NCBI GenBank assembly: GCA_900473045.1
Contig: UCKS01000006.1
Location: 1-64,000, forward strand
Direction: 5' to 3'
DNA length: 64,000 bases
Origin: Hyphomicrobiales bacterium
GTDB lineage: Bacteria > Pseudomonadota > Alphaproteobacteria > Rhizobiales > Rhizobiaceae
This document shows, piece by piece, positions 17,832 to 25,247 of this stretch. The position numbers and the translations under genes are program-made. The stretch's first letter is position 1, and every line of letters starts with the position of its first letter. The notes below the pieces were generated by a model. That model saw only the letters and a program-made list of their open reading frames with translations. It searched no databases and had not been told where the DNA came from.

Positions 17832-18153
17832 CGAAGCTATACTCCCGGTACTCACGGACGATTTCCCACACACCGAACGGCAGCTCCTGCGCCGAGACAC
17901 CCACAAGGGTCGCCTCACGGTTCTCGTACCAGTGCCCCGCCAGTTGGCAGACGGCTTCCACCAGTTCGGCCGGAACCGTCGAAACCGGCGGTTCTCCCGC
18001 CGGTGGATACTTCGGTTCGATCTGGTAGCCGAGAAGGCGCTCGACATGGCCTTGCGCCGCCGAAACCATGCGACCGATCAAGGCATCATCGGCCGTGCCG
18101 AGGTCGGCCGTGATGTTCAAATGTTCCTTCATCTCCGCAATGGTGACGATCAT
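17824..18153 (-). CDS. gp6-like head-tail connector protein
   Basis: This 109-residue protein begins MIVTIAEMKEHLNI and has DDALIGRMVSAAQGHVERLLGY, the pattern of phage gp6-like connectors that ring the portal (EVK.HLRID...D..I..LI.AA..YVE...). It is followed by an all-helical C-terminus with VCQLAGHWYENREA. Confidence 0.88.
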   Translation of the reverse strand: MIVTIAEMKEHLNITADLGTADDALIGRMVSAAQGHVERLLGYQIEPKYPPAGEPPVSTVPAELVEAVCQLAGHWYENREATLVGVSAQELPFGVWEIVREYREYSFDV

Positions 18154-18175
18154 GGCAAGAGCCGCCTTTCAGGGA

Positions 18176-18664
18176 TTAGGTTGCCGAGGCAGCGACAAAG
18201 ACCACGTTGCTGTTGACGGCCAGAGAGAAGTTCCGCTTCATCACGCTGTTGGCCGTGTCGTACTGCTCGCTGGCAGACATGACCTTGGCGATGAACAAAC
18301 GCTGGCTGTTTTTCGGGCTGGCACCCGCCGCAGGCTTGTCGTTCATCTCCAGCTTGAAGGCGTAGTCGAACGGCGTCTTTTCGGCCGCAATGGCCGCCAC
18401 TTGGCCGAGATCGGCGTTGTTGATCGCGGCTACGATTTCCAAGTTACCGGCCGAGCGCGTGCCCTTCAGCACCTTGTCGCGACCCTCGCCGATGATTTCC
18501 TGCGTAATCGCCTTGGCGGTATCGCCGAGCGAACCAAGGTTTTCGAGGCTGCCGATCTCTTCCCAGTCCTCAGCAGCAAAATCGGCCGCGACGAAATTGG
18601 TGCTCTTCTGTTCCTGCGCCGAGCCGATGAACAGTTTCATCCCGGCAGTAGCGTAAAGGGTCAT
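18176..18664 (-). CDS. major tail tube protein
   Basis: This 162-residue protein starts MTLYATAGMKLFIG with a strong AGGAAAGG site upstream. The sequence (SLENLGSLGDTAKAIT, KGTRSAGNLEIVAAI, FKLEMNDKP) fits the tail tube family that polymerises around the tape measure. It lies upstream of the connector genes rather than after them, another sign of rearranged gene order. Confidence 0.82.
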   Translation of the reverse strand: MTLYATAGMKLFIGSAQEQKSTNFVAADFAAEDWEEIGSLENLGSLGDTAKAITQEIIGEGRDKVLKGTRSAGNLEIVAAINNADLGQVAAIAAEKTPFDYAFKLEMNDKPAAGASPKNSQRLFIAKVMSASEQYDTANSVMKRNFSLAVNSNVVFVAASAT

Positions 18665-18669
18665 GATGG

Positions 18670-19017
18670 TTACCTTTCCTGCCGCTCTTGCGCGGCTTCT
18701 TTTGCGTTGCAGCGCTGGCAACCAGGCCGCCAGTTAGAGCGCACCATGCGGAGATCCGGACGGGCGCGAATGGACTTGATGTGCATGACGACGGTTGCCG
18801 GGTCGCCACAACGGGCGCAGTGGCTCTTGCCGGGTTCGGAGAGGAAAGCTTTTGCCTCTCGCTCCCATTCCGCCGTGTAGCCCCGCTGGCGGGCCGTAGG
18901 GCGCTTCTTGTCAAAGCGTTCCTTGCGTTCCCGATTGCGGCGCGCCTCGCATTCGCAGACCGCTCCCGAGGGAACGACCTTGCCGCAGCTGCAAATGCGA
19001 GGCGCTTTGATTGGCAT
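18670..19017 (-). CDS. HNH-type endonuclease, divergent
   Basis: This 115-residue protein has paired zinc cysteines (CSCG near the start, CARCG and CQRCN) and TVVMHIKSIRARPDLRMVRSNWRPGCQRCNAKEA, the HNH fold. The first H (in MHI) and central N (NWRP) are present, but the final histidine of the usual CxxCH is N. HNH proteins next to terminase genes assist cos cleavage in HK97-like phages. Here it sits between capsid-side genes and the tail tube instead. Activity is uncertain. Confidence 0.78.
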   Translation of the reverse strand: MPIKAPRICSCGKVVPSGAVCECEARRNRERKERFDKKRPTARQRGYTAEWEREAKAFLSEPGKSHCARCGDPATVVMHIKSIRARPDLRMVRSNWRPGCQRCNAKEAAQERQER

Positions 19018-19019
19018 GG

Positions 19020-19181
19020 CTACTTCTGAAGCCCTCTGATGGCGACCGTCATCACCCCGAAAGCGAGTGCCAGTTCATTGTGAGAAAAACGGAGATTTTC
19101 GAGGGAGGCCCTAAGCGCCAGAACGACCGCTTCAAGCTCTTCGATCTTTTCCTTCTTCGATCTTGCTTTCGGTTTTTTCAT
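19020..19181 (-). CDS. small charged coiled-coil protein (53 aa)
   Basis: This short ORF reads MKKPKARSKKEKIEELEAVV and ends AIRGLQK. It has a lysine-rich head, one amphipathic helix (EELEAVVLALRASLENL) and a short tail. The ATG at 19181 is two bases after the stop of the upstream gene, and its stop ends two bases before the HNH start. Tight packing is the main reason to call it real. Function is unknown. Confidence 0.65.
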   Translation of the reverse strand: MKKPKARSKKEKIEELEAVVLALRASLENLRFSHNELALAFGVMTVAIRGLQK

Positions 19182-19183
19182 GA

Positions 19184-19564
19184 TCAGGCGACCGGCTTAT
19201 CGGCGGCGTTGCCCTTGATGGCGATGACGCTGGCGAAGATCGACGTGCCGCTGCCCTTGGTGAGGACTGGCCGCACGTAACGCTTGAAGCCGCGATAGCC
19301 GACCTTGGCGGTGCTGTTGGCGGCAAGGTTGCCGGCGAAAGGCGCCTGATAGTGGTCGGCATCCACGGCGGCAAAGGTCGCGTTGTCGTCGCTTTCTTCA
19401 AGCGACAGGACGAAGGCACCGGATGCGGTGCGGACGCCGGTCGTGGCGACGAATGCAACGCTGTCAAAGCCGAGCAGATCGATGGAGGTGCCGGTAGTGC
19501 TGGCTGCGAGGTCGGCCGGGGCGATGCTCTGCACCACTCCGATATTGTGTACGATGTCACGCAT
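19184..19564 (-). CDS. phage structural-module protein, capsid-proximal
   Basis: This 126-residue beta-rich protein (SIDLLGFDSVAFVATTGV, SGAFVLSLEESDDNATFAAV, RGFKRYVRPVLTKGSGTS) belongs to a type often found just after the HK97 capsid gene. The pattern of a delocalised mean with an error-like term (LEESDDNATFAAVDA) is common in these proteins. It may be a head decoration or a neck component; the family name cannot be fixed by eye. Confidence 0.7.
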   Translation of the reverse strand: MRDIVHNIGVVQSIAPADLAASTTGTSIDLLGFDSVAFVATTGVRTASGAFVLSLEESDDNATFAAVDADHYQAPFAGNLAANSTAKVGYRGFKRYVRPVLTKGSGTSIFASVIAIKGNAADKPVA

Positions 19565-19589
19565 GATGAAATTCTCCGGTTGAGGGGAT

Positions 19590-19660
19590 CAAGTCGCCAG
19601 CTTTGCGACTTGAAATTCAGGGTTCGCCAGATTGGCGAAAGCTTCGCCAACTTGGCAAGC
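19590..19660. repeat. three adjacent palindromes after the capsid gene
   Basis: The hairpins are 19590-19612 (CAAGTCGC/GCGACTTG), 19623-19639 (TTCGCCA/TGGCGAA) and 19641-19660 (GCTT-GCCAA/TTGGC-AAGC). All share a TCGCCA-nn-TTGGC-like core. The third contains the same 15 bases as the palindrome at 10592-10606. They fill the only sizeable gap in the structural operon, directly 3' of the capsid stop. Confidence 0.75.
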
Positions 19661-20841
19661 TATGCAGCCATCTTCAGCTTGCGGAGCGCTTCGATCAGGA
19701 CCGGGCCACCGCCGACGCGACGGCGCGCGTGGAAGCGAACAAGGCCCTTGGTTGCCTGCGTATAGGGATCACGAAGGATCGACATGCCGACGCGGTCGTA
19801 GATCCGGTAGGCCTTGGAGAAATCCCCGTACATGATCGGGAATGTGCCGTTGGCGATGTCTGGCATGGTCGGATCTTCGATGACCGGACGGCCGAGCAGC
19901 GTGGACGGCTGGCCTGCCTGAAGGCCCGGCTGCCAGATGTAGTTGCCCTGACCATCCTTCATCGTGCGAACGAGGCCGAGGGTAGTGCCATTCATCAACC
20001 AGGAGCCGTTGTTTCGATAGACCGCCGGCATGGCGTACATCAGGCTGATCAGCTTATCAGCATTGAGGTTGGTAGCGTGGCCGTTGACCACTTCGATAAT
20101 ACCGGGAACCTTCTGCAGACCGACTGGCTTTTTCGCGCCATCGCCATTCGAGAAGGCTGAGCCTTCCTTCAGGGCGAATTCCTGCGCTACTTCGGAGGCC
20201 ACTTCGCTTTCAACGTTGATTGCGGAGTCTTCGAGAAGACGGTTCGACACATCGATGTAGCAGGCCAGTTCGTGAACCGGAATTTCCAGCTGACCATAGG
20301 TCATGGTCGTTTCGTCGCGTTCCTCGTCCTCGCCGACCCAGCTGGCGGTCGGGCGGCCGGTCAGTTTCGGCAGGATGACGGAACCGGCCGAGGTCGAGCC
20401 GACGCGAACAGCCTGGCGGATCGGGGAGATTTCCACGATGCCCTTGATCACTTCCGCCTGAAATTCAGCAGGCGCAAGATATCCGCCCTTGGTGTCGTCA
20501 CCCACGATCAGGGCGCGAACCTCTTCAGCGTCCATCCGCTGTTCGCCCAGGCGGAGGAAATTGGAGAAGGCGCGGCGCTCGATGGTAATTTCGACAGGGC
20601 CACTGCCACCGCCGCCAGGACGGTTCATTCGGGTTTCGAGGCCGTTGATCGTTGCGCGCAACTCGGCAATCGTGGCGTCGGCGCCAGTCCGATATTCGGT
20701 AAAGCCAGCACGGATCTCTTCGACTGCGGCGGTTGCGGCGAGCAAGGGATCGTCCTCCGGCTCGGCACGAGTCTCCAGCGGATGCATGCGGCTGGACATC
20801 ATCAGGCTTGCGGCGGCGCAAGCGAGGGCGGCGTGTTTCAT
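19660..20841 (-). CDS. HK97-family major capsid protein
   Basis: This 393-residue protein forms the icosahedral head. The N-terminal 100 residues include a helical delta-domain-like region (AAVEEIRAGFTEYRTGADATIAEL). The shell part starts around RAFSNFLRLGEQ, with GGYLAPAEFQAEVIKGIVEISPIRQAV, SWVGEDEERDET and YIDVSNRLLEDSAINVES, all hallmarks of the HK97 fold. I chose the ATG at 20841 with AAGGAAAG upstream. It follows the protease gene by two bases and should be cleaved after the delta domain. Confidence 0.95.
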   Translation of the reverse strand: MKHAALACAAASLMMSSRMHPLETRAEPEDDPLLAATAAVEEIRAGFTEYRTGADATIAELRATINGLETRMNRPGGGGSGPVEITIERRAFSNFLRLGEQRMDAEEVRALIVGDDTKGGYLAPAEFQAEVIKGIVEISPIRQAVRVGSTSAGSVILPKLTGRPTASWVGEDEERDETTMTYGQLEIPVHELACYIDVSNRLLEDSAINVESEVASEVAQEFALKEGSAFSNGDGAKKPVGLQKVPGIIEVVNGHATNLNADKLISLMYAMPAVYRNNGSWLMNGTTLGLVRTMKDGQGNYIWQPGLQAGQPSTLLGRPVIEDPTMPDIANGTFPIMYGDFSKAYRIYDRVGMSILRDPYTQATKGLVRFHARRRVGGGPVLIEALRKLKMAA

Positions 20842-20843
20842 GG

Positions 20844-21389
20844 TCACTTTCCTTTTGCTGTGAGAGCGCGAGTTGCCTTCCGGCAAGCGTCGATGAAGGC
20901 CGCTGCGCTCTCGGTAGAGCGGCCGTTGTTGCGAACAGAGTTGATGCGGGCACCGCCAGCGGACGGCGAACCCACGACTGAAATTTCAGCGAGATCGATC
21001 GAGGTGAGATACCGGATACCGGCACTGCGCTTTTCGCCACCGGGATAGACGCGGAAGCCAATGGACAGCCCGGAGACCGCACCGGACTTCATCCGGACAT
21101 GGGCATTCTTGCCTTCGATGATTTCCGTGAGGAGATGGCCGCGAACGAAAAGACCTTTGTCATCTTCGCGGACCTCATCCCAAACTCCGATGATTTCGGC
21201 CGAACGGTGCGAATACAACATGACAGGCCGAGTGCCCGCCGTGCGGTGATCGGCAATGCTTTTCGCGAAGGCCCCACGCTGAATGATTTCGTTATGCGCA
21301 TTACGCTCGCCCCAGATCGCGGCGTAACCGGAGAATTCTGCAGTGTCCTCGGAAGGTGCAAACCGGAAGGAAATATCATGGTGATCCAT
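20844..21389 (-). CDS. HK97-family prohead protease
   Basis: This 181-residue serine protease (peptidase family U35/S78) cuts the capsid delta domain. It has FSGYAAIWGERNAHNEIIQRGAF, the catalytic histidine in MLYSHRS, the serine in AVSGLSIGFRV and the SIDLAEISVVGSPS motif. It lies directly before the capsid gene, as is usual. Confidence 0.93.
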   Translation of the reverse strand: MDHHDISFRFAPSEDTAEFSGYAAIWGERNAHNEIIQRGAFAKSIADHRTAGTRPVMLYSHRSAEIIGVWDEVREDDKGLFVRGHLLTEIIEGKNAHVRMKSGAVSGLSIGFRVYPGGEKRSAGIRYLTSIDLAEISVVGSPSAGGARINSVRNNGRSTESAAAFIDACRKATRALTAKGK

Positions 21390-21391
21390 GG

Positions 21392-21781
21392 TCAGGCCTC
21401 CGAACCGAACTGCGCGCGGTCACCGGCAAAGCCATCGACCTGCGCCTGTATCCAGGCACCGGCACGAAACACGCGAACGATGTTCTTCTGCGAGAATGGC
21501 AGCTGGCGACCACCCTCTGAAACATCCCAGCGCAACACGCACTTCGCCAGGCACGTCAACCGGGCGGCTTCGCGGACTTCGGAGGATACCTTGCCGTCAG
21601 ATCCGGCCGCGTCCGCCAGTTCGTCCATCATCTCGATGCGGGCACGGCGCTGGGTGTCGCTGTCCGGACCGGCAATCCAGAATTTCATATCGGTGATTTC
21701 GCCGGTCCAAGGATTGACGATTGCCAATTCCCGGCCGCGATCCTGATCCGCCACGTTGGCGAGAACGTCACTCAGATCCAT
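21392..21781 (-). CDS. phage protein of unknown role between portal and protease
   Basis: This 129-residue protein starts MDLSDVLANVADQDRG, with GGGAGA upstream, and overlaps the portal end by 14 bases. The segment VNPWTGEITDMKFWIAGPDSDTQRRARIEMM resembles small phage proteins annotated as tail assembly chaperones (NP.TGE.T...I.L.G.DSD). That would be out of place here, so the role is left open. Confidence 0.65.
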   Translation of the reverse strand: MDLSDVLANVADQDRGRELAIVNPWTGEITDMKFWIAGPDSDTQRRARIEMMDELADAAGSDGKVSSEVREAARLTCLAKCVLRWDVSEGGRQLPFSQKNIVRVFRAGAWIQAQVDGFAGDRAQFGSEA

Positions 21782-23003
21782 TTTCGGCGTCTCCCGTTTT
21801 GTCGTCGTCGAGCGCCAGGCCGCCATTGTGGCCGATACCAGAAGCGTCGGTGTTGATGTGAGGATTGGAAAACTCTTCGCCGCCAGCGTATGGCGCGAGG
21901 TCGAGCCAGCTGCGGCCTTCGTTCGGGTTGATGACCTTGGCGCTTATCAGGCTGGAAATCGCCGTGGCGCGGGCCGTCAGGTCGGCGCGTGTGAGGTCAT
22001 CGCGGTCGAACACGATGCGGAAGCGAGCCCGCTCCTCACGTGAAAACAGCACGCGGGACAGGGCAGCTTCGAGCGCGCGCAGCCACGGCTCAAGGGTGTA
22101 GGTCAGGAACTCGAAACCCATCTGCTCGGAGTTCGACCAGGTGGCGCGGTCAAGCTCGAAAAGCATCGACGGCGGGACGCGGAAGGCGCGGGCGATTTCG
22201 AGGATTTGGAAAGTCCGCAGCTCAAGGAATTGGCTGTCCACACTGTTGAGGGACATCTGCTTGAAGGTCGTTCCATCCCACAGGATAGGCGTTTTGCCCG
22301 CATTTGCGGAACCTTCCTGAGATGCCTTCCAGCCCTTGAGCATCTTTTTGACGCCCTCGTCACCAAGGGGCTTGCTGGTTTCGAGGACGCCACCCGGCCG
22401 GGCCGCATTCTTGAACAGGCTTCCGGCGTGCCGTTCCATCTCTTTCGCAACCCCAATCGCATCGGCGGCAAGGGTCAGAGGGCAGCGGTCGAACGGCCCG
22501 CGCACGTGGATGATGTTGGCGCTGTCCATGATCCGGCCGTCGAAGCGATAGGTCGGCTCACCCGACCAGGTGTCGTAAGCGACTGTGATTGCGGTCGAGT
22601 AGCGGATGACTTCGCGGATCTCGCCGCCGATGCGGTTGACCCATGCCATGCCGCCCCAATCGCGCGTCAGGGCGTCGGCTGTGAGGTCGCGCACCAACTC
22701 AAAACCGCCGGTCCAGCTGTTGACATCACCACGCAACAGGACGCCGACAGCATGATTTTTATCCTCGGTTTCCGTGCCGTCCTCGGCACGCTCCATCACT
22801 CGGATGTACAGCGTGGCCGCAGCTTCGGAGATCACGCGGACGGCGGCGGCAACAGCGGGAACCCGCAAGGCCGATGCGCCCGACAGCGCCGAGGCACCGG
22901 ACGCGCTGCCGGTCCACAAGGCTTCCATCACGGCGTCGGGAGCCGACACGGAACTGTCGCGGTTTTCGGTCGGAGCGGAGCGGGAAAAGGGCCAAATCTT
23001 CAT
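21768..23003 (-). CDS. HK97-family portal protein
   Basis: The portal forms the dodecameric DNA gate of the head. The 411 residues show LRVPAVAAAVRVISEAAATLYIRVM, LFKNAARPGGVLETSK, the long helix ELRTFQILEIARAFRVPPSMLFEL, and TLEPWLRALEAALSRVLFS, all typical of HK97 portals. It is the first structural gene of the minus-strand operon, with an AT-rich and then C-rich 213-bp region upstream. Confidence 0.94.
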   Translation of the reverse strand: MKIWPFSRSAPTENRDSSVSAPDAVMEALWTGSASGASALSGASALRVPAVAAAVRVISEAAATLYIRVMERAEDGTETEDKNHAVGVLLRGDVNSWTGGFELVRDLTADALTRDWGGMAWVNRIGGEIREVIRYSTAITVAYDTWSGEPTYRFDGRIMDSANIIHVRGPFDRCPLTLAADAIGVAKEMERHAGSLFKNAARPGGVLETSKPLGDEGVKKMLKGWKASQEGSANAGKTPILWDGTTFKQMSLNSVDSQFLELRTFQILEIARAFRVPPSMLFELDRATWSNSEQMGFEFLTYTLEPWLRALEAALSRVLFSREERARFRIVFDRDDLTRADLTARATAISSLISAKVINPNEGRSWLDLAPYAGGEEFSNPHINTDASGIGHNGGLALDDDKTGDAENGSE

Positions 23004-23216
23004 CCCGATTTTATGCCGCAGAAAAATGTTTGCGGGAATTAGACAACTGCGGACAGCAGAAACCGACCTAACAAATTGAATTCAAACAAAAAATCATCTC
23101 AATTCGAAAAATTACCGAGCGTTCCTCCCCCCGCCGGTCCCTAGGAAGAGTGGAAAGATCCAGACCACCCCCCCCGCCCCTCGATCCGTGGCGTCGGTTC
23201 GGCCGACGTCATCAGA
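23004..23216. other. intergenic region upstream of the structural operon: late promoter and possible cos site
   Basis: The half next to the portal (about 23040-23110) is AT-rich against a GC-rich background and could hold the promoter for the long structural operon. The half next to the replication gene has two C-runs (six C at about 23127, eight C at about 23167). Such runs occur at cohesive-end sites of many siphophages, but cos is usually beside terS, which is 6 kb away here. No specific cut site can be shown. Confidence 0.4.
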
Positions 23217-24179
23217 TCAGCGACCGGCACCAATCCGAACAACGTTCTTCGATCCTTCAACAGCACTGTCGATCTTCGATCGAATGACCTTCGACAGGAA
23301 CGCATCGAGCTTCATCGGCCCGCCTTCAGGGAAGCAGGCAAGGCCGTCGAGTGGAACGGGCATAGGCCAGCCTCTCCGTCGATACTCAGCCTTCCATGCC
23401 TGCCATTGCTCACCATCCGAGGCCACAGGCTCCATCTCCAGAGCCAATCTTGCTAACGCCTCGCTCCGTAAGGACTGGTCTTGGCATCGGGCATGCAGGT
23501 CAGGCCAGCCGTGTTCTGCCTGATGATCCATCACCAGTTCGGGAAACATCGCTTCCTTGCCACGCATGAACGGTGGCAGCGGGGGAAGCCTTGCCGGTCC
23601 ACCGGCAAGGATCGAAAGAACGATGACGCCGACAGGCGACCGCGCTGGTGAGGCTTCCACAGGTTCGCGCGCATCCTCAAGGATTTCATCAGGGATTTTA
23701 TTCAAAGAGGTTTGTAGGACATGGGTGTCCACCTTTCGGGGCTTCAAATGTCCACCTTTAGGGACTGAGATGTCCACCTTTACGTCACGGTTGTCACGCG
23801 TGACATCTAAAGGTGGACATGGGTGTCCTCGTTTTTCCGTGTCATTGTTGCTATCTTCGGTGGATTGAGCACCCTTCACAATCGCGTAATAAGTGAGGGA
23901 GCAGTGCCGCCCGCCGACACCCTTTGTCACCAGATGACCGCGCTGCTTGAGTAGCATCACAGCGCGCTGAACAGTCTTACTGGACACCCCACCTTCATTG
24001 GCTAGGGTGTCATAGGACGGCCACGCCGAACACGCGCCGCTCTCTATGTAGCGCTTCCGATTGAACCGGCTGCTGATCCGCATAGCAATATCCCGAGTGG
24101 TAGCAGTAAGCTCCCTATCGGCCCATATCTGATCAAGCCATGTCATGCGGAACCGGGTGAAATTATCACTCACGGCCAC
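23217..24179 (-). CDS. replication-initiator-like DNA-binding protein
   Basis: This 320-residue protein has an N-terminal winged HTH (ATTRDIAMRISSRFNRK, then SYDTLANEGGVSSKTVQRAVMLLKQRGHLVTK), like lambda O-type and plasmid initiators. A low-complexity linker (residues about 105-175) follows, then a C-terminal helical domain with GWPDLHARCQDQSLRSEALARL and PMKLDAFLSKVIRSKI. The linker-coding DNA contains iteron-like repeats at 23717-23828, as lambda ori does inside gene O, which supports the replication call. It overlaps the small upstream gene by 14 bases. No helicase or primase gene is seen in the element. Confidence 0.75.
   Translation of the reverse strand: MAVSDNFTRFRMTWLDQIWADRELTATTRDIAMRISSRFNRKRYIESGACSAWPSYDTLANEGGVSSKTVQRAVMLLKQRGHLVTKGVGGRHCSLTYYAIVKGAQSTEDSNNDTEKRGHPCPPLDVTRDNRDVKVDISVPKGGHLKPRKVDTHVLQTSLNKIPDEILEDAREPVEASPARSPVGVIVLSILAGGPARLPPLPPFMRGKEAMFPELVMDHQAEHGWPDLHARCQDQSLRSEALARLALEMEPVASDGEQWQAWKAEYRRRGWPMPVPLDGLACFPEGGPMKLDAFLSKVIRSKIDSAVEGSKNVVRIGAGR
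23717..23828. repeat. iteron-like array inside the initiator gene (candidate origin)
   Basis: TGTCCACCTTT occurs as direct copies at 23726, 23749 and 23771 (spacing 23 and 22 bp, about two helical turns) and inverted at 23809-23819. The palindrome GGACATGGGTGTCC occurs at both ends of the array (23717-23730 and 23815-23828). The direct copies fall in different reading frames, so a repeated peptide does not explain them. Confidence 0.75.
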
Positions 24180-24366
24180 CTTCTCTCTGACGCGCCAACA
24201 AGGCGGCTTTGTCTTTCGGGAGACGTTTCTGAGCGTTCGCGATTAGCTTTTCCCGCTCGGCAAGCAAGGCCGCCATTTGGTGTGGCTTGGCGTTGTCCAG
24301 GTTGATCGCAGCGACGGCCGCTTGCTTTTTCGCGATCTTGCGACGGAGTGCTGAGTTCTTGCCCAT
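24166..24366 (-). CDS. small basic phage-element protein (66 aa)
   Basis: This lysine- and alanine-rich helical protein (MGKNSALRRKIAKKQAAVAA, then HQMAALLAEREKLIANAQKRLPKDKAALL) has no recognised family. The ATG at 24366 overlaps the upstream stop by one base and the gene overlaps the initiator gene by 14 bases, so it belongs to the early operon. The basic charge would suit nucleic-acid binding. Confidence 0.6.
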   Translation of the reverse strand: MGKNSALRRKIAKKQAAVAAINLDNAKPHQMAALLAEREKLIANAQKRLPKDKAALLARQREGGRE

Positions 24367-24539
24367 CACATAGCCCTCGCCATGCGGAGCACATGCGAAC
24401 GCTTCAGGGCTTCGATAGCTTCAAGATTGGTGAGGGAAAAACGCACTCGCACCTGCGGAATGAGGGCACCAGTGCACTCGCTCCGATGGGCCGCAAGCCA
24501 TTCTGCGGCTACATCGACGGGGTTGCGATCGTTTGACAA
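24366..24539 (-). CDS. small phage-element protein at the right end (about 57 aa)
   Basis: The segment DRNPVDVAAEWLAAHRSECTGALIPQVRVRF, ending SLTNLEAIEAL, resembles short proteins encoded at the start of early operons in rhizobial prophages (D-P-V-D-V-A-A-E-W-L, then L-xx-RFGL-x-A-x-EA). The start is uncertain: the TTG at 24539 is my choice. The open frame continues upstream into the attachment repeat, where an ATG at 24650 would lie in tRNA-derived sequence. Confidence 0.55.
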   Translation of the reverse strand: MSNDRNPVDVAAEWLAAHRSECTGALIPQVRVRFSLTNLEAIEALKRSHVLRMARAM

Positions 24540-24620
24540 ATCGCCGCTAAGTGATTGTTTTCCAGCATCAGGTTTGACAGTTTTTCCGTCAGAAGGTATT
24601 GAACAACCAGCGATAGCACG

Positions 24621-24670
24621 GGATTGAAAATCCGCGTGTCGGTGGTTCAAATCCGCCTCCGGGCACCATT
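24621..24670 (+). repeat. attR: right 50-bp direct repeat (tRNA-Phe 3' fragment)
   Basis: This exact copy of 6667-6716 holds the 3' half of tRNA-Phe from the anticodon loop to CCA. The 5' half is absent, so it is a partial tRNA left by site-specific integration and not a gene. Confidence 0.95.
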
Positions 24671-24849
24671 TTTCTCCTGGTGACGCAATCCTTCTTATTC
24701 AGAATAGAGCGCATGGCTCAGCGCCGCTCTCGCCTTGACTCTCAGCCGAAAATAGAACATAAAGTGAACATATGGAACTGTGCAGGCCAAGTAGGCGTTG
24801 TGTCTTTGCTTGGCAAGCTCACTCCACCGGACAACCGTTGAGGCAAGAC

Positions 24850-25032
24850 ATGAGCCATGTTGATGAAGTTACGGCGCGGACGCAGGCAGTGCTGGCGCGT
24901 TCGAGGGCGTTCCGGGAACGGTCTCAGGCCATGCGGGAAGAGCACAAGGCATTGATCGAACGCGCCTCGATCAAGTCGGGTCAGCTTCATTTCGTCTTTC
25001 CCGTCTCAAGCCCGGACAGACCGAAACATTAA
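24850..25032 (+). CDS. small hypothetical protein (60 aa)
   Basis: MSHVDEVTARTQAVLARSRA is followed by a continuous charged helix (FRERSQAMREEHKALIERAS) and a short hydrophobic tail. It has no recognised family. The ATG at 24850 has a GAGGC-like site upstream. It lies just outside the phage element on the plus strand and is kept as a possible gene on codon use only. Confidence 0.45.
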   Translation: MSHVDEVTARTQAVLARSRAFRERSQAMREEHKALIERASIKSGQLHFVFPVSSPDRPKH

Positions 25033-25247
25033 GACGCTTGCCCGGTGGCTGGCACCGCCTCGCAGGCGGCCCAGCGGCGCGCCCACGACATTCAGGGCGT
25101 GACGGGCATACCTTCTGGCAAGCGGGCCTCCTGCCGCCTCGGCACGAACCGTGCGGACCAGACCACTGATTGATTGCATTGATATTGATTGCGCGCCGGT
25201 ACCGGTTTACTTAGAGCGATATTGAAATGAAGCACTGAGTTCCGATA

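Larger units (their letters stand above)
6667..24670. mobile_element. tRNA-Phe-integrated phage-like element, about 17.9 kb
   Basis: The boundaries are two identical 50-bp direct repeats. Inside are a tyrosine recombinase next to the left end, excisionase/AlpA-like HTH proteins, a replication-initiator-like gene, HK97-type portal, protease, capsid, head-tail connectors, small and large terminase, tail tube, tape measure and two more tail-type proteins. Almost everything is on the minus strand. I could not find a holin, endolysin, tail fibre or CI/Cro-type repressor. The size is well below the 40-60 kb of a usual siphovirus prophage. It is therefore a deleted prophage or a satellite with its own capsid. 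Confidence 0.93.

Noticed and set aside
24621-24670. A second tRNA-Phe gene
   Set aside because: Only the 3' half is present, with no 5' acceptor or D arm, so it is the attachment-site duplicate.
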